From Numida meleagris (lineage: Eukaryota > Chordata > Aves > Galliformes > Numididae), in assembly GCF_002078875.1 (NCBI RefSeq), contig NC_034410.1, positions 35,667,506-35,731,505 of the forward strand: 64,000 bases of DNA, read 5' to 3'. The notes under the pieces were generated by a model. That model did no database searches. It was given only the letters and a program-made list of their open reading frames with translations, and was not told where the DNA came from. Numbering within the stretch: the stretch's first letter is position 1; every line of letters starts with the position of its first letter. This document shows positions 26,301 through 37,880 of the stretch, piece after piece. A program made the position numbers and the translations under genes.

Positions 26301-29300
26301 GTGCCAAATGATTGACTAAAAACTGATTTGTTACAAAGGGTATCAGTTGTAAAATTTGATTGACAATTAAAAGATTTTTAAAGTCATTTTTCCATCCTTT
26401 CAGTCTAGAAGTGGTTTATATTATTGCTGCCAAAAAACAAATAAATAAATAAATCCATCAAAAAACTTAAAAGATTTTTGTTTGAATATCTTTCTAATAC
26501 ATATACTCACTAATGCTTGGGTTTTTTTCTGTAATTGTTAGGTTATGTTTAATTGTGACCTGTGGCTTCTGGAGGTCCTTTAAGGATTTTTTTCCATTTT
26601 GCAATTTTAATTGCCACACTAGCCATTCACCATGACTTGTACATATATCAGATCACAAACATACCATTAAAGGGATATGATTTTTTTAATACAAATTTTC
26701 ATTTTTTTCTAACAATGATAAAATATTATGTTCCCTGAAGATCTGAGCTGTAAAACAAGGCTATTACAGATATGAAGATGCTAACCCTCACAGACAAAAA
26801 TATTCAGTTTCATCTGCATTAGCAGTTCTGGGTTGGTTTAATACTTATTGAACTTGACTGAAAATCTGCAACCTGCTTAAATTTGTACAGTGAAATCGCA
26901 GCGCAACTCAAGTCATACAAAGAAAACATTATCAATTATATGACTGTATGGTGACTGAGAAAGTGCAATAAGCTTTCTATTTACACATTACAATAGTCAG
27001 GAATTGCATTTCTGTCACAGAACAAGGTTATATGGACCAGAATGAACTCACAATACTAAACATCCTCAAATTAATGTTTCCCTTAAAAATTCAGTACAGA
27101 GAAAGGGACATAATTACCTCTATTATTTTTCAATTTACTTCTATCATTCATATATCTATCATACATATATCTGTGTATATATCTCCTGGCTTTCAGAAAA
27201 TACAGAGTTAAGCAATTCTACCCTTCAGTTAACAGTTGCTATTTCTATTCTCAAGTCTTCCTGTGCTGGATGCCGTTGCTGTGTGCATGCTATCCAACAC
27301 AGCTGAACAATAACAGAGCTGTACTTCTTTCCTGTTGTGGAAATACAAGAATGCCCCCTATCGATGAAATAATCATTGTTTTTAGCCAAAGCTGCTGTTA
27401 TTGCTAAATTCAGAAGGGAAATCACAAGGAGACCCCACAGAAGAAAAAAAAAAAAATCTTGTATTTTTTCAGCTAAATCAATACTCAATCAAAAATCTGA
27501 GGTGGAACTTTAACTTCTAAATTTTATTTTGGGAACAAGAGGCTTTTCACTCTGACTTCTCAGTCCTTCTACTGCCACCTAGTAAAAATAATGTTTAATC
27601 AAATAGCTGTAAGTTATGACTCACTAAAAGCGAATGTTGTGCAAATATTTTGCTACAAAGTAAGTCATTCAGTGGAAAAAATGCAGCCCATCAAACTCAC
27701 AAGTAAATTAAGCTCAAGGAAAACTATTCTGTTTCACACAGTAATCCACTGTATACATATGAGGAAGATACAAATAAGGACTGAGACAGAAGAAGGTAAA
27801 TTAAGTGCTGAGTTTGGAAGTGTCCCACCAAGCTCGTGTGCTGAACTTATGCACCAAAGGGGTTATCAACCTTTCCTTAAACTTTGAAAAGTGAGAAAGA
27901 TGCTTGAAAACTGAGCTGCCATAGAAGTGCACATCTTTCCTTCTGTTTAATATAAAGGTTGTCTTAGGCAAGCTGGTCCTTCAGTAAATTGTCTGCAGTT
28001 AAGTGACATGAATAGAGAGTTTGTGTTTAACATCACCAACTATCCTATTTCAAAATGTATCACATTCATCACATTTATAGTTAAAAATGCAATGTATTCT
28101 TGAATGCTGGATGAAAAAAATTTAGGCTACCTGTAATTTCAGGTTAATGTTAAGGATGTGAAGGATCTCTATATATTAAAAAAAAAAAAGAAAAAGAAAA
28201 AGATAAATTGTTTTCTTGTCAGAAATTCAAGGAGTTGTTGCAGCTTTCATGTCAGGAAAATGGACTGAAGCAATACAACATATCCTCCTGCTTGTACAAA
28301 ACACTACAGAATATTCAAAGCAGTCATATTTTCTTCATTTCCTTACCAGGAGAACAAGACTATAACCAATAAAGTGATAATTTGCAGTTAAGGATAAAAT
28401 ACTGTGTTCCATTGCACAACTTACAACTCAGTGAAGAATAATGATTTATGAGCGTATTTCTACAGTCACTCAAGATAAAGAATCAGCAGAATAAATTGTT
28501 CTAGTTCATAATGAGTCATATATAATAAGCACCCTAGGTCATGACAGTATTTGTTTAACATAAAGAAAAATCATATAAGGACACACTCACTGCCTTCACT
28601 TAACTTTTTCTAACTAATTAGGTGACTGACAGAATGAAATCCCTTGTATAGAAGCTTCTTACATAACTTAATAGTGGAAGAGAAGAAGAAAAACACATTC
28701 TGTTTAAATTTCATTACCCTGTTTTTTTCTTACTCGTTCCCTCATTTTTGCTGCAAAATAATAATTTGCTTAACAGGGAATGATTCCTTCCACGCCTCTT
28801 GGGATAGCAGAATACTACCTGAACACCTCATGTGCCCTCTGTATTAGAAATGCATGCTTTCTATTTGAAAAGAGTGATGCTGAAATTCAGGACCTGCTTT
28901 CCACTTTAAGAGCAAATCTATCTGTTAAAAATATTTCATTACTATACATATAAAAAATTCTAGATAAATTCTACAGCCATTTTGTGTTTGTTGTTTTTTT
29001 TATACTTGGACTTATGGTCATCAGAAGTGAAGCTAGACATTAAACAAATATACATAACTATCCTGTCTAAATGTATTTCCCTAAAAAGTGCTGCATTTCC
29101 ACACACTAGGGAGTCAGGTTATTGTTCTCACATAATGCTGTCATCCAATCAGAACAGTCATACAGTCCAATATGCAACTTCTCATCTTTTCAAATCATCT
29201 TTTAATAATGGATAATATCTACTACCCTACAGACAAGTAAAATGCTTCTCCACTAAACCTTAAGCTGTATGTTGGAAAAGGACAATGGACTTTGAGATGT

Positions 29301-31149
29301 TTCCTTAGAGACTACAGCTTTCTTCCTTGTAGATTCTTTGGCAGAAATTGATGGAGCTGACTGAAGAGTTCCTTAAAACTTCAGTCTTACAATCAAAGAA
29401 AAACAAAAGCTATTTTCATACAAGTGTTTCTTTTATTGGAAAATAAATATGTCATTTATTACTAAATTTTAATTTCCTACCATTTCCTATTTACTTATTG
29501 TTAATTTTGTCCTACTTTCTTCAATGGAGAAAAGAAAAAGAGTAGAGAGCCTGTTTTCTTTCCTCTTTCTTTTTTTTTTTCAACTGAAAGAAGGAATAAC
29601 CCAAAGAAAACACATTACAGTACAGAAAACTTTAGAGCCTTTTCATTCCAAGTAGATTTTTTCCCCCACCAATTCTGTTAACTGGTTAGCCACAGGGAGA
29701 ACTGGAAATGAGTTTTGTTGTGTTTCAAGCCCTGGGCTCAGACTTTTTCAATTCATGCAAAGCTCCACTCAGGACAGCCCTCTGCTTTTCTAATTCTCTC
29801 TCTGAAGAATCAGTAAAAATGAAAGTAATCATCACTCATCTGATCCAGGCCTCATTTTATGAACAAATATTTTCTGTGCTGCATTTCATCTAATCATATC
29901 CCTTTTTCATTCTCAAATAATAAGACCAATAACCACGACACTGGAGCACTGGTAGCACATTTCCAACTACCTGCAAACATTATTAGGCTGTGTGTTCCTT
30001 CTCTACTGCCTTCAATATTATCCTTAAGAAAATTATCTGAACTGGAAAAGCTGTTAAATGCAACAAATGGTTGGAAACAGCTTGAAGAAACAATGAGTCA
30101 GTAATGAAGCACAAGTACTTTCTGAGACCATATGATCAGGCTACCATTGTTTCCAGTCATTAAAATAATAATAATAATAATAATAATAAAGTTTAAAGAA
30201 ATTATTATTCAAATGGGAAGTCCTTATTATGATATCTGAGATTTTGGTTACAATTTTCTCCCTGTTAATGTTATTAAGCTTCATGTTGAAGCAGTTTTAG
30301 AGAGGAACTGTGTACTATCTTAAGCACCAATGCATTAAACACTGATAATGTTTTAATGTGGGTTAACTGGTTTACTTACCACTTATGTGATTAACTTCAG
30401 AAAAGAAAACCAGACAGATCTGTGACAGATAATTATACGACTGCATGCATGCAGGGAAATGGCTACTGTTTTAAGTTGAGGGCTCAGCAGCTACTTTTGT
30501 CGCAAAAAAAAATGTAAATATGAGTTTTTGTTTCCCTGTCTGTAGAATAAAGACAAAATCAGACTTAAAAAGCTCTATAAGTCATTATCACTATTTTTAC
30601 TGTAATTTAAGTCTAGTTCAAATGAGATGATTAATCATTATCTCAACTTTTCCTCAGGATTTTTTATACTGTTTTCCATCCTAAAAATAGTGTAAATAAG
30701 AAGTACAAAAGAGGTGCTTATTTCAGAAGCCTGGCATCCATTCACATTTGTCTTTTATTGGTACAGCGCTTTGACAAAGCAAGTCATCCTACAAATGCTG
30801 TATTTTGTTACCCCTATAAACCTACTGGAATAAGAAGACCAAAAAATACAGAGATAGCATCATTCCACACTCCCACTGTGATTCAACAACAAAAGAAGTG
30901 CTGGCATGTAGCATCATTTTGGCTCCAGATTGGGAGACCTGGCAACCAAAAGAAAGCTAACAGACTGGATCTGATCTTTATTTTCACAATGTTAGCACAA
31001 GTTTGTGCACTAATCTAGGCCTATCATTGATGTAAGAGATAGCTAGATCTTCTTGCTGTATTTATGCAGAGGAAGAATTACCCATATGTTGCATCATATT
31101 AAACACTCAGAAAGTAGGTTTAAAACATGTGAAGGAGTTAGATTTTCTG
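23395..31149. other. AT-rich intergenic DNA, no gene seen
   Basis: I find no recognisable coding exon or RNA gene. Short simple repeats occur: (TA)n at about 25926-25943 and (AAAT)n near 26440-26454. From about 24,140 to 24,830 the plus strand is markedly purine-rich. Frames at 25015-25316 and 27225-27488 are open but unassigned. Confidence 0.55.
30164..30190. repeat. (AAT)n microsatellite
   Basis: About nine tandem AAT units, uninterrupted; a likely polymorphic trinucleotide marker. Confidence 0.9.
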
Positions 31150-31435
31150 TTTAAAGCATTGCTAAAGTTATGGAATTCCTTACTGGAAGATGTTATAGAG
31201 GCTGTAGTATCACAGTTTCCAGGGCAGGCTTGATAAGTTCACAAAGAGAAGTCTGTTGAAGATCACTGAATATAAAGAAAATATATCCATCTCAGAAAGC
31301 ACTGGGAGATTGCTAGGAAGAAATACATTTGCCCTGAGCTGCTACTTCCTGACAGTTGTGATTTTGACGACTGTTTTAATCAGACACTGGACTAGACAGA
31401 ACATTTGAGCTGTCTGGTACAGCTACTCTTCACAT
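31150..31435 (+). mobile_element. Old, diverged CR1-like 3' fragment
   Basis: A degraded version of the CR1 ORF2 C-terminus can be followed (TGGAATTCCTTACTGGAAGA, the 'WN-LP-E' region) and then a 3' UTR ending with GGACTAGACAGAACATTTGAG, which resembles the GGACTAGATGGACC end of older CR1 subfamilies. It lacks the young-type octamer tail. Assigned by pattern only. Confidence 0.5.
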
Positions 31436-34170
31436 TTTTATGTTATATTCATTGCTCAGCAAAAATTAGCCCTAAATTTTCTTATGCATTCAGCCTTGTT
31501 GTTCGCTGAGGGAACACTTTTAGCCAAGTGCCACAAATGGGATTGTGCACGCCTCTTTCTAGAGTCTCTTGAAGACTGCTGGGAAAAAAAATCACTTATG
31601 ATTAATTGATATCATTTGAAAACCCTTCCACTCTTATTTCAGTCCTTTTTTTCTACCTCAAAGTTAAATCAATACCTGACATTGTCTAGAATCTGCAAAA
31701 AATTTGAAAGCTTGTAGAAAAGGTATCTCTACAAGTAAGTGTTCTTCAGCTAAACCAGATGTCCGCTGATTGTATGGTAGAACTTTTCCTAGTAAGTACA
31801 TGCCACAGGCAAGATTTATTTTAAGATGCACAATGTATAACTCCTCTCAATAAAGGAAGAAAAACTTGACTTACAAAAGACACATGAATATAATCTGTAA
31901 TTCCAAGCTCTCATTTTCTTTCAGATCAGGTCTTATTTTTACAAATTTATTAATTTTCATTTCATCTAGATAATGGAATGAGAAGTGAGCATGAAAATAG
32001 GTGGTGAACCTCAAAGATTTACTATTTAGTATTTAGGTACTGTAGAAACTGCTACCTAATCTCTAGAGGGTAATTTCAATACACATCTGTTTGAGGTATA
32101 TATATTTTCTGTGTTTATGAAAAGATATTTGGAAGTCACAGGAATGTGGACCTCGGATCTGCAAGTTCGCTAGCTACTCCAGTCTGCTCAGACACCTACA
32201 TACATTTGGCAGAAATCAAAAAGCACATATCTTAGCAAATTGGACAACGGTGAAGACTGTTTTAACTTTTCCCAGTGCAGATTAATCTTGATCAAAGAAG
32301 TCAAAATCTTTCATAAAGGCTTAAATAATTTATGTTGGCACTGTAAAAATTAAGTTTTGAAGAGAAATGAATAAAGATCGTACCCAACAACCCAACTATG
32401 TTTCATCTTGTGGTTCGTTGGCATGCTCAAAATCCTACCCATCTGTTAGAAAAGTATTCTGGCCATTCAACAACGTAAACCTACACAACCAGATGGTGCC
32501 TGGTGATACGCTGTCAAATGCAAATAAACCATTTACAAAGAAATATCTCCTAATAGCAAACATCAACATCACAAACATCAATGGGCTATATAAGCCACTC
32601 CAAAAACATCCCACTTATTCATACTTGTTGGCAAGACAGAGACTTAAATTGTATTTCTGTGCGCTCCATGTAGTACCCAAATTACTGCAAGGAATGGTGT
32701 AAACAAACAAACAAACAAAAACAACTAAACAAAACCACAGTCAATTCACTCCTGAGAAAGACTTCTACAACTAGTAAATTTATTAGGCAAACCATTGAAA
32801 CTGGCAATTCCTGGCAATTTTAACTTAGTAGGAAGAAAAGAATAATAAATCCTTTAATCCTTTTAAGATATATATTGATGTTACTTACTCAGTATGTATC
32901 GAGGCAAGGTCTACATTTGCTTGTATTACATAGATTTCCATGGAACATGGTTGACGAGATCTTTCAGCATCCCAAAAACAAGTAATTGCACAGTGCAACA
33001 GTAAAGAGAATAACTGAGTCCAGCAGCTGCTTTACACAGCACAAGTCACTGCCAAATGTGTCACATTAACTATAGGCGTATCTATGATAATATTCACATT
33101 CAGAAATAAAAAAACAGAAATATAAAATTAGTAACAAATAACTTTGCTCATTCAAAGCTTCCATCCTTACTTTAAGAGGTGCTTTCCACTATTGAAATTC
33201 AGTATTCCTGGCACAGCTCTGAGGGAGAAGAAAAATTCTACAGGAAAGAAGGTCTTCCACCCGTCTCACTGGAAAACAACACATTTACTCTAAAATAAAA
33301 TCAAGAGGAGTTCAACTTACTTAACAGAATCAATTAAAAAATGCATTATTTATTAAATATTCTATTCCTTGGGTGAAACAGAGATACAATGAATGGAGAA
33401 AGAGAGAGTGCATAAACATCTGAATGTGCGGGGTCTTTTAGCCACTGCCTATTTTTAAAAAACTTCTAAGAAGAATATTTGGCTAAATAGGTTTAGAGCT
33501 CGCTGATTTTTTTATTTAATATTTTTTACCAAAATACTTGCCTTTATCAAGATTTCCTGCTTACTTGTTCTAAGAACTCTAAGACAACTTCTTTACAATC
33601 TCTCTGATCTTCTAACATAGCTGCTAAAATATACCCACTCAACAGCTAGATTTGTGCTTTTGTTCTTAGAAAGCACAACTTTTAAGTCATAGTGAAGGCT
33701 GTTTTGCTCCTTTTCAAGAAACTTTGCCTTGAACATAACCCACAGGAACCACAGAAATCATGAATACGGCTTGCAGCTCCAAAGCTTATAAATGTATCAC
33801 TGAATTCATACACATTAGGAATTAAAAAATGAAATAGAAACATCTACACTGTGTGCATAAAGCACTGAACAAAAGGAAAGAAGGGATTGGGAAACTGCGC
33901 AGAGTTAACTGGCTGTGTTACAGCAATTAAGTCTTTCAAAGGTCTCTTATGTTTATTGCAATGAAAATCAGGCACCCAACAAGTAGAATTTGCTGCTCTG
34001 TGCAGTGATAATCCTTTAAAGCTTGCGTGTCCAGCCCTCTGGCTTGCCTGGGCCATACTGAGTGAAGAAGAAATGTCTTGGGCTGCACATAAAATACACA
34101 GCATAGTTAGGTTAAAAAAAAAAAAAAGCTTCCATTATTTTCATATGAGTTTTATTAAAACATTCACGTT
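31436..34170. other. AT-rich intergenic DNA, no gene seen
   Basis: No exon recognised. Contains an (AAAC)n tract at about 32702-32722. Composition changes abruptly from AT-rich to GC-rich near 34,170, where the PHF7-like island starts. Confidence 0.5.
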
Positions 34171-34189
34171 GTGTCAGGAGGGTGCGTGT

Positions 34190-34560
34190 GTCATGCAGTT
34201 CCTGCAGCAGCGCAAACATGACTGGTTCCACCAGGGCAGCGATCAGCAAGAAGCCCACCCCTCACCCTGCGGGCACAGCAGCACTCAGCAGCACCAGGCC
34301 CCACTCCCCCTAATTGTGTTTCTGCTGCAGGGACAGGCCCTGAGCACTGGCATTCTCTGCTTCCAGTGCCCTTGCTGCAGAAACAAGGAACATTTCTGCT
34401 GAGACACACTCAACATGGGGATGTGAACCCCACTTGGGTTGGTGTCCTTCTGCTGGCTCTTGAAATGTGAGGGCGCAAGAGCTGTGCCCGCCCAGGGACT
34501 GCTCTGGCAGGCCTGGCCCCTTGCTGTCCATCAGCATTGGGCCGCTACGGAAGAGCAAGG
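34190..34560 (+). pseudogene. Partial, broken PHF7-like copy (exons D-E region)
   Basis: This is a second, decayed copy of part of the neighbouring PHF7-like gene. AAACATGACTGGTTCCACCAGGG matches the end of the gene's exon at 36228-36390. It is followed by a related intron with the same TTGTGTTTCTGCTGCAG acceptor, then a copy of the next exon (GGACAGGCC...TTCCAGTGCCC...) and the start of its following intron (GGTTGGTGTCCTTCTGCTGGCTCTTG). The splice donor after the first exon is gone, and the second exon hits a TGA after CRNKEHFC. Since intron sequence is shared, it arose by DNA duplication, not by reverse transcription. Similarity fades into the GC-rich stretch up to about 34,980. Confidence 0.75.
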
Positions 34561-34981
34561 CTGTCCTAGGGTGGATCCAGGGCTGCAGCCTTGCCCAAAG
34601 GACAGCTCCACTCCTGCCTCTGGCACGGGGAGCACTGCCAGCAGGTGGAGGGAAGCAATCCTTCCCCCTGCAGCATGGCCAGCACCCAGCTCCTCAGTCT
34701 GCGCAGAGCCAACGCCTTCCTGCTTGGGTGCCAAGGGCCCTCATCTTCACTCCCTGGGCAGTGGCGACTCAGTCACAGTGGGTGGCAGGGAGCGGCCACT
34801 GTGACCCATGGGGCTGCAAGCAGAACAAAGGCTGCCAAGCTCAGGCCCTGCATCAGTGCGACCTGGTGAGGTGCGGAGAGGGCAGGGAGGAAGGGGCTGC
34901 CTGAGGCTGACAGCAGAAGGAGGGCTCCCACCCCTTGGGACTCTGAGCTGTGAACTCACCCTTGTCCTACTTCTCCCTCAG

Positions 34982-35106
34982 AGTTGGCAGAGGAGTGTGC
35001 AGAGGAGAAAGCTCAGCGCTGCCGGAGCAGGAACTCTGCAAGTGCTCGCTGTTGACGTGCACCATGTGCTCAAGGAGGTGGGAGGCTCCCAGCTGGAGGG
35101 AGCCAG
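34982..35106 (+). CDS. PHF7-like gene, putative 5' coding exon
   Basis: Bounded by a pyrimidine-rich acceptor (TTCTCCCTCAG) and a GTGAGA donor. The frame that joins in phase to the next exon (ending ...WREP + V-CMLC) contains an ATG at 35064 (MCSRRWEAPSW); the 'EP-CMLC' junction is what is normally seen in this family. The frame stays open upstream of the ATG back to the acceptor, so the true start may lie in an earlier exon not identified. Confidence 0.5.
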
Positions 35107-37502
35107 GTGAGAGTAGAGTATCCCTGCTTGCAGCTCCCTGCCACCAGGCAGACAGGTGCTGGGGCTCTGCCTGTGGCTGAGCGGGGAGGCAGGGGCAGGC
35201 ACGGATTCCCAAGCCACTGCAGGCAGGGCCCCTCTGCTCCTTGGCCAGGGGGGCCCACTTGGGCTGTGGCTGCCTGCTGGGACTGATGGGCCTGCAGTCC
35301 CCCCTTCCCCACCATAGCCTCCAGCCCTGCCCCTCATCCAGCAGGGCAGGCACAGAGCAGGCCTCTTAGGACAGCCCTCAGGGACATCTGGCCCTGCACT
35401 GTGCTCACTGCTTTTGCTCTCTTCTCCTCAGTATGCATGCTGTGCGGCCAGACAGATGCGGATCCAGACATCTGTGGACCCAAGCATGTGGACTTTGGGA
35501 TGTGTGCCCATGCATTTTGTATGGTGAGTTACCCCAGGGCTCCTTCTACCTTCCTCCAAGCAATGGTTCCCTCCTTTCTGTCCTCACAAGATCCTGCTCT
35601 TTTCTCTTGTACAGGCATTTTCCCCGGGCCTTTTTCAGCAAGCAAGAATAGTGAATAGAACTGCAGAGGTGTGCCCTGAAGACGTCAGACGCATAATCCA
35701 GGAGGCAGAGCAGAAGGTGAGGACCTGACCGGAGCAGGGTGGTTTGTGCCAGGAGAGGCTCCTCAACATTAGCCTGGTCCTGAGAAAACAATCCCAGCCC
35801 TTCCAACAAGCTCCAGAGCCTGCATCCTGTGTCCTGTGCCTTGCCCAGAGGCATGAGGCCAGCCACAAAGGCCCTCAGCCTGCTCCTGATGGGGCTGCTC
35901 TGCTCCTTCCAGCACTGCTTCATTTGTGGTGAAGTGGGGGCCACTATCACCTGTGCAGAGACGGGCTGTGAATATGGTTTCCATCTGCCCTGCACCCAGG
36001 AGGGTGAATGTGTCACCCAGTACTATGGAGAGTACAGGTAAGGGCTGCCAGGCCTCGCCTGTGAGCCTGCAACCCCTGCTGTCAATACCAGCCAAGGAAG
36101 AGAGGAACCCACCATGACACCTCTCAGCAGCCTGCCAGAGCCAGAGCCAAGGCCTGGGGCTCCTTCCTATTCCTCTGCCCTCGTCGCAGCTCTTCTCACC
36201 TTGCCTATACCCTCCATCTTCCCTCAGTTCATTCTGCCAGAAGCACAGCCCTAAGCAGGCAGTGGAGGCAGCTCCAGTGCAGAATACCAACTGCATCATC
36301 TGCATGGAGCCTGTGGGGGACAAGAAGTCCTACCACACCCTGGTGTGCCCAGCCTGCAAACATGCCTGGTTCCACCGGGCCTGCATCCAGGTAGGAGCCC
36401 TCCCCATGCCCAGCAGGCAAAGCAGGCCATCAGCAGCACCAGAGCCTGCTCCCACTCCCACTGATTGTGTTTCTGCTACAGGGACAGGCCATCCGAGCAG
36501 GCATTGACTGCTTTCAGTGCCCCCTCTGCAGAGATACAGATGTCTTTCTATCCGACATGCTCATTATGGGGATCCGAATCCCACTCAGGTTGGTGTTTTT
36601 CTGCTGGCTCTCGAGACACAAGGGCACAAGAGCTGTGCCTGTCCGGGGACTGGCCCAGCAGGCCTGGCCCTTTGCTGTCTATAAGTGCTGGCCTCAGCTT
36701 CACAGAGAAGCTGGAAATGGGCTTGGAGTGGAAGAGCAGGGACGCTCTGGATCAGCCTTAGTCCAGAGGTGGTAGGGGCTCATCACATTCCCTCCATTCT
36801 CTGGCAGTGGACCAACATGGGAGGACGGCAATGCATACGCTTCGCTGGGAGAGAGGCACAGGCGCTGCGATGCCAGCGAGTGCCTTTACTCACAAGGCAG
36901 GGAGCAGGCAGAGGAAGAGGGGTGAGTTACCTCAGCAGCCCTCTGTGGCTATGCATGGGATCTCAGCCTCACCGCAGGCTGGGGGAACAAGGATCCAGGC
37001 ACTCCCTGGCTTGGCTCACTTTGTCCTCACAGCCACAACCCATTTGTTTCCCCAGGCCCTGGGAGCTGCTCCTGTGCAGCTCCTGTGCTGCAGAAGGCAC
37101 TCACCGGCACTGCTCCTACTTGAGCAACAACACAGACACTTGGGAGTGCAAAGCCTGTGCTGGCATGGGTGCTGGTAAGAGGCAAATAGCCAGGCTGGGG
37201 CCAGGCAAGGCCTGGCAGCAGGTGCACAGGGCAGCCTTGCCAAAGTCTCTCTGGCCCATGAGGGATGGGAGCCTGTCCTGCGCCCGGGCTGGAGGCCTGT
37301 CCTGCTGACCTTCCTGCCTTCCATTACAGCCTCCAGTGTCAACTCAGAGCTCGCCGGCCCCAGCACCACCAGGCACAATGGACTGGTGCCATCCCACAGC
37401 TCCACAGTGCCTGAGAGCAACAGCTCCAGCACCACCAGCCAGGCAGCATCAGGGCCTGTTTACAGTTCCCAGGTGCCTGAGAGCGGCAGCCAGTCCAGTT
37501 AG
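35064..37502 (+). CDS. PHF7-like PHD/RING-type zinc finger protein (E3 ubiquitin ligase family)
   Basis: Coding exons: 35064(34982)-35106, 35432-35523, 35615-35716, 35913-36037, 36228-36390, 36482-36588, 36808-36921, 37056-37174, 37330-37502. All have GT/AG borders and consistent phases, giving 345 codons plus TAG from the ATG at 35064. Residues about 16-127 form an extended PHD (CMLC, DICG, CAHAFC, then HCFICGE, CAETGC, FHLPC, FCQKH). Residues about 143-191 form a RING/PHD-like finger (CIIC, CPACKHAWFHRACI, FQCPLC). Residues about 251-285 form a third Cys/His block (LLLCSSCAAEGTHRHC, WECKACAG). This is the PHF7/G2E3 architecture. Mammalian PHF7 is a testis-enriched nuclear reader of methylated H3K4 with histone ubiquitin-ligase activity; the role here is inferred from family only. 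The introns argue for a DNA-level duplicate. Expanded PHF7-like families are known in some birds. The zinc ligands look intact, so it may be active, but the RS-rich tail is lost to a stop. Confidence 0.82.
35432..35523 (+). CDS. PHF7-like exon A (start of extended PHD)
   Basis: Acceptor CTTCTCCTCAG, donor GTGAGT. Encodes the first zinc ligands CMLCGQTDADPDICG and CAHAFCM; 92 bp, enters in phase 1 and leaves in phase 0. Confidence 0.85.
35615..35716 (+). CDS. PHF7-like exon B (linker of extended PHD)
   Basis: Acceptor TTGTACAG, donor GTGAGG; 102 bp, 34 codons, starting AFSPGLFQQ and ending EDVRRIIQEAEQK, the linker helix before the second half of the extended PHD. Phase 0 at both ends. Confidence 0.82.
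35913..36037 (+). CDS. PHF7-like exon C (second half of extended PHD)
   Basis: Acceptor CTCCTTCCAG, donor GTAAGG; encodes HCFICGEVGATITC, CEYGFHLPC and ECVTQYYGEYR. These are typical PHD ligand spacings. Confidence 0.88.
36228..36390 (+). CDS. PHF7-like exon D (RING/PHD-like finger, first half)
   Basis: Acceptor CTTCCCTCAG, donor GTAGGA; encodes FCQKH (closing the extended PHD), then CIICMEPV and CPACKHAWFHRACIQ. The broken copy at 34,190 duplicates its end. Confidence 0.9.
36482..36588 (+). CDS. PHF7-like exon E (finger second half)
   Basis: Acceptor TTTCTGCTACAG, donor GTTGGT; encodes GQAIRAGIDCFQCPLC and the following MGIRIPLR. The paralogous copy at about 34,330-34,420 carries a stop. 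Confidence 0.88.
36808..36921 (+). CDS. PHF7-like exon F
   Basis: Acceptor TTCTCTGGCAG, donor GTGAGT; encodes GPTWEDGNAYASLGERHRR followed by CDASECLY, the conserved block before the third Cys/His cluster. Confidence 0.82.
37056..37174 (+). CDS. PHF7-like exon G (third Cys/His cluster)
   Basis: Acceptor TTTCCCCAG, donor GTAAGA; encodes GPWELLLCSSCAAEGTHRHC and WECKACAG, a C-terminal PHD-type cluster. Confidence 0.85.
37330..37502 (+). CDS. PHF7-like last coding exon, Ser/Thr-rich
   Basis: Acceptor CTTCCATTACAG. Encodes a Ser/Thr/Pro-rich stretch (ASSVNSELAGPSTT..., ...VPESGSQSS) and ends at TAG (37500-37502). The same frame continues open for another 125 codons after this stop. Confidence 0.75.
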
Positions 37503-37880
37503 CCTGGGACAGGCCGAAGGAGTGAAGATACCTATCATCTCCGAGGTTGCCGTGGGAGCAGCCATGCTGTGGCTCCATGGGGTGCTGCTGAGAGATGCAC
37601 CCCAACATCTGCCAGTCAGGGAGCATCAAGGTCCTCAAGGGCTTCCCTGGCAGTTGGCAGCCGCGGGTCCAGACTGGGAGAGCGGACTCGGATACGAAGC
37701 CGCTCCCCAAGACAGTCTCAGGCCCCAGGTTCCCACAGCCATCCCCGAAGGCGCTGTGGGAGGAGCCATGCACCAGCTCTGAGAGCTGAGAGTGGCTCCC
37801 AACGCTACACTAGAAGGGGAGCACTGGGGTCTTCAAGGGATTCCCCACCGGCTGATGGAAGAAGCCGGCCCAGGCAGTGA
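37503..37880 (+). pseudogene. Untranslated RS-rich tail of the PHF7-like gene, behind an in-frame stop
   Basis: Directly after the TAG the same reading frame stays open to a TGA at 37878-37880 and has an arginine/serine-rich composition (SRSSRASLAVGSRGS, RTRIRSRSPRQSQ, GRSRPRQ). From memory of the family, bird PHF7-like proteins often end in such RS tails, so this looks like a formerly coding C-terminus separated by one nonsense change. Alternatives are a sequencing error or readthrough. Confidence 0.6.

Noticed and set aside
1..34000. 3' end of KCNH8, the expected neighbour on the other side of EFHB
   Set aside because: No recognisable potassium-channel C-terminal exon; in mammals the distance is larger than this window.
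34439..37880. Many long open frames on the minus strand and in other frames (for example 35769-36323 and 37339-37773)
   Set aside because: High GC lowers stop-codon frequency; these are shadows of the PHF7-like exons and introns and lack family motifs.
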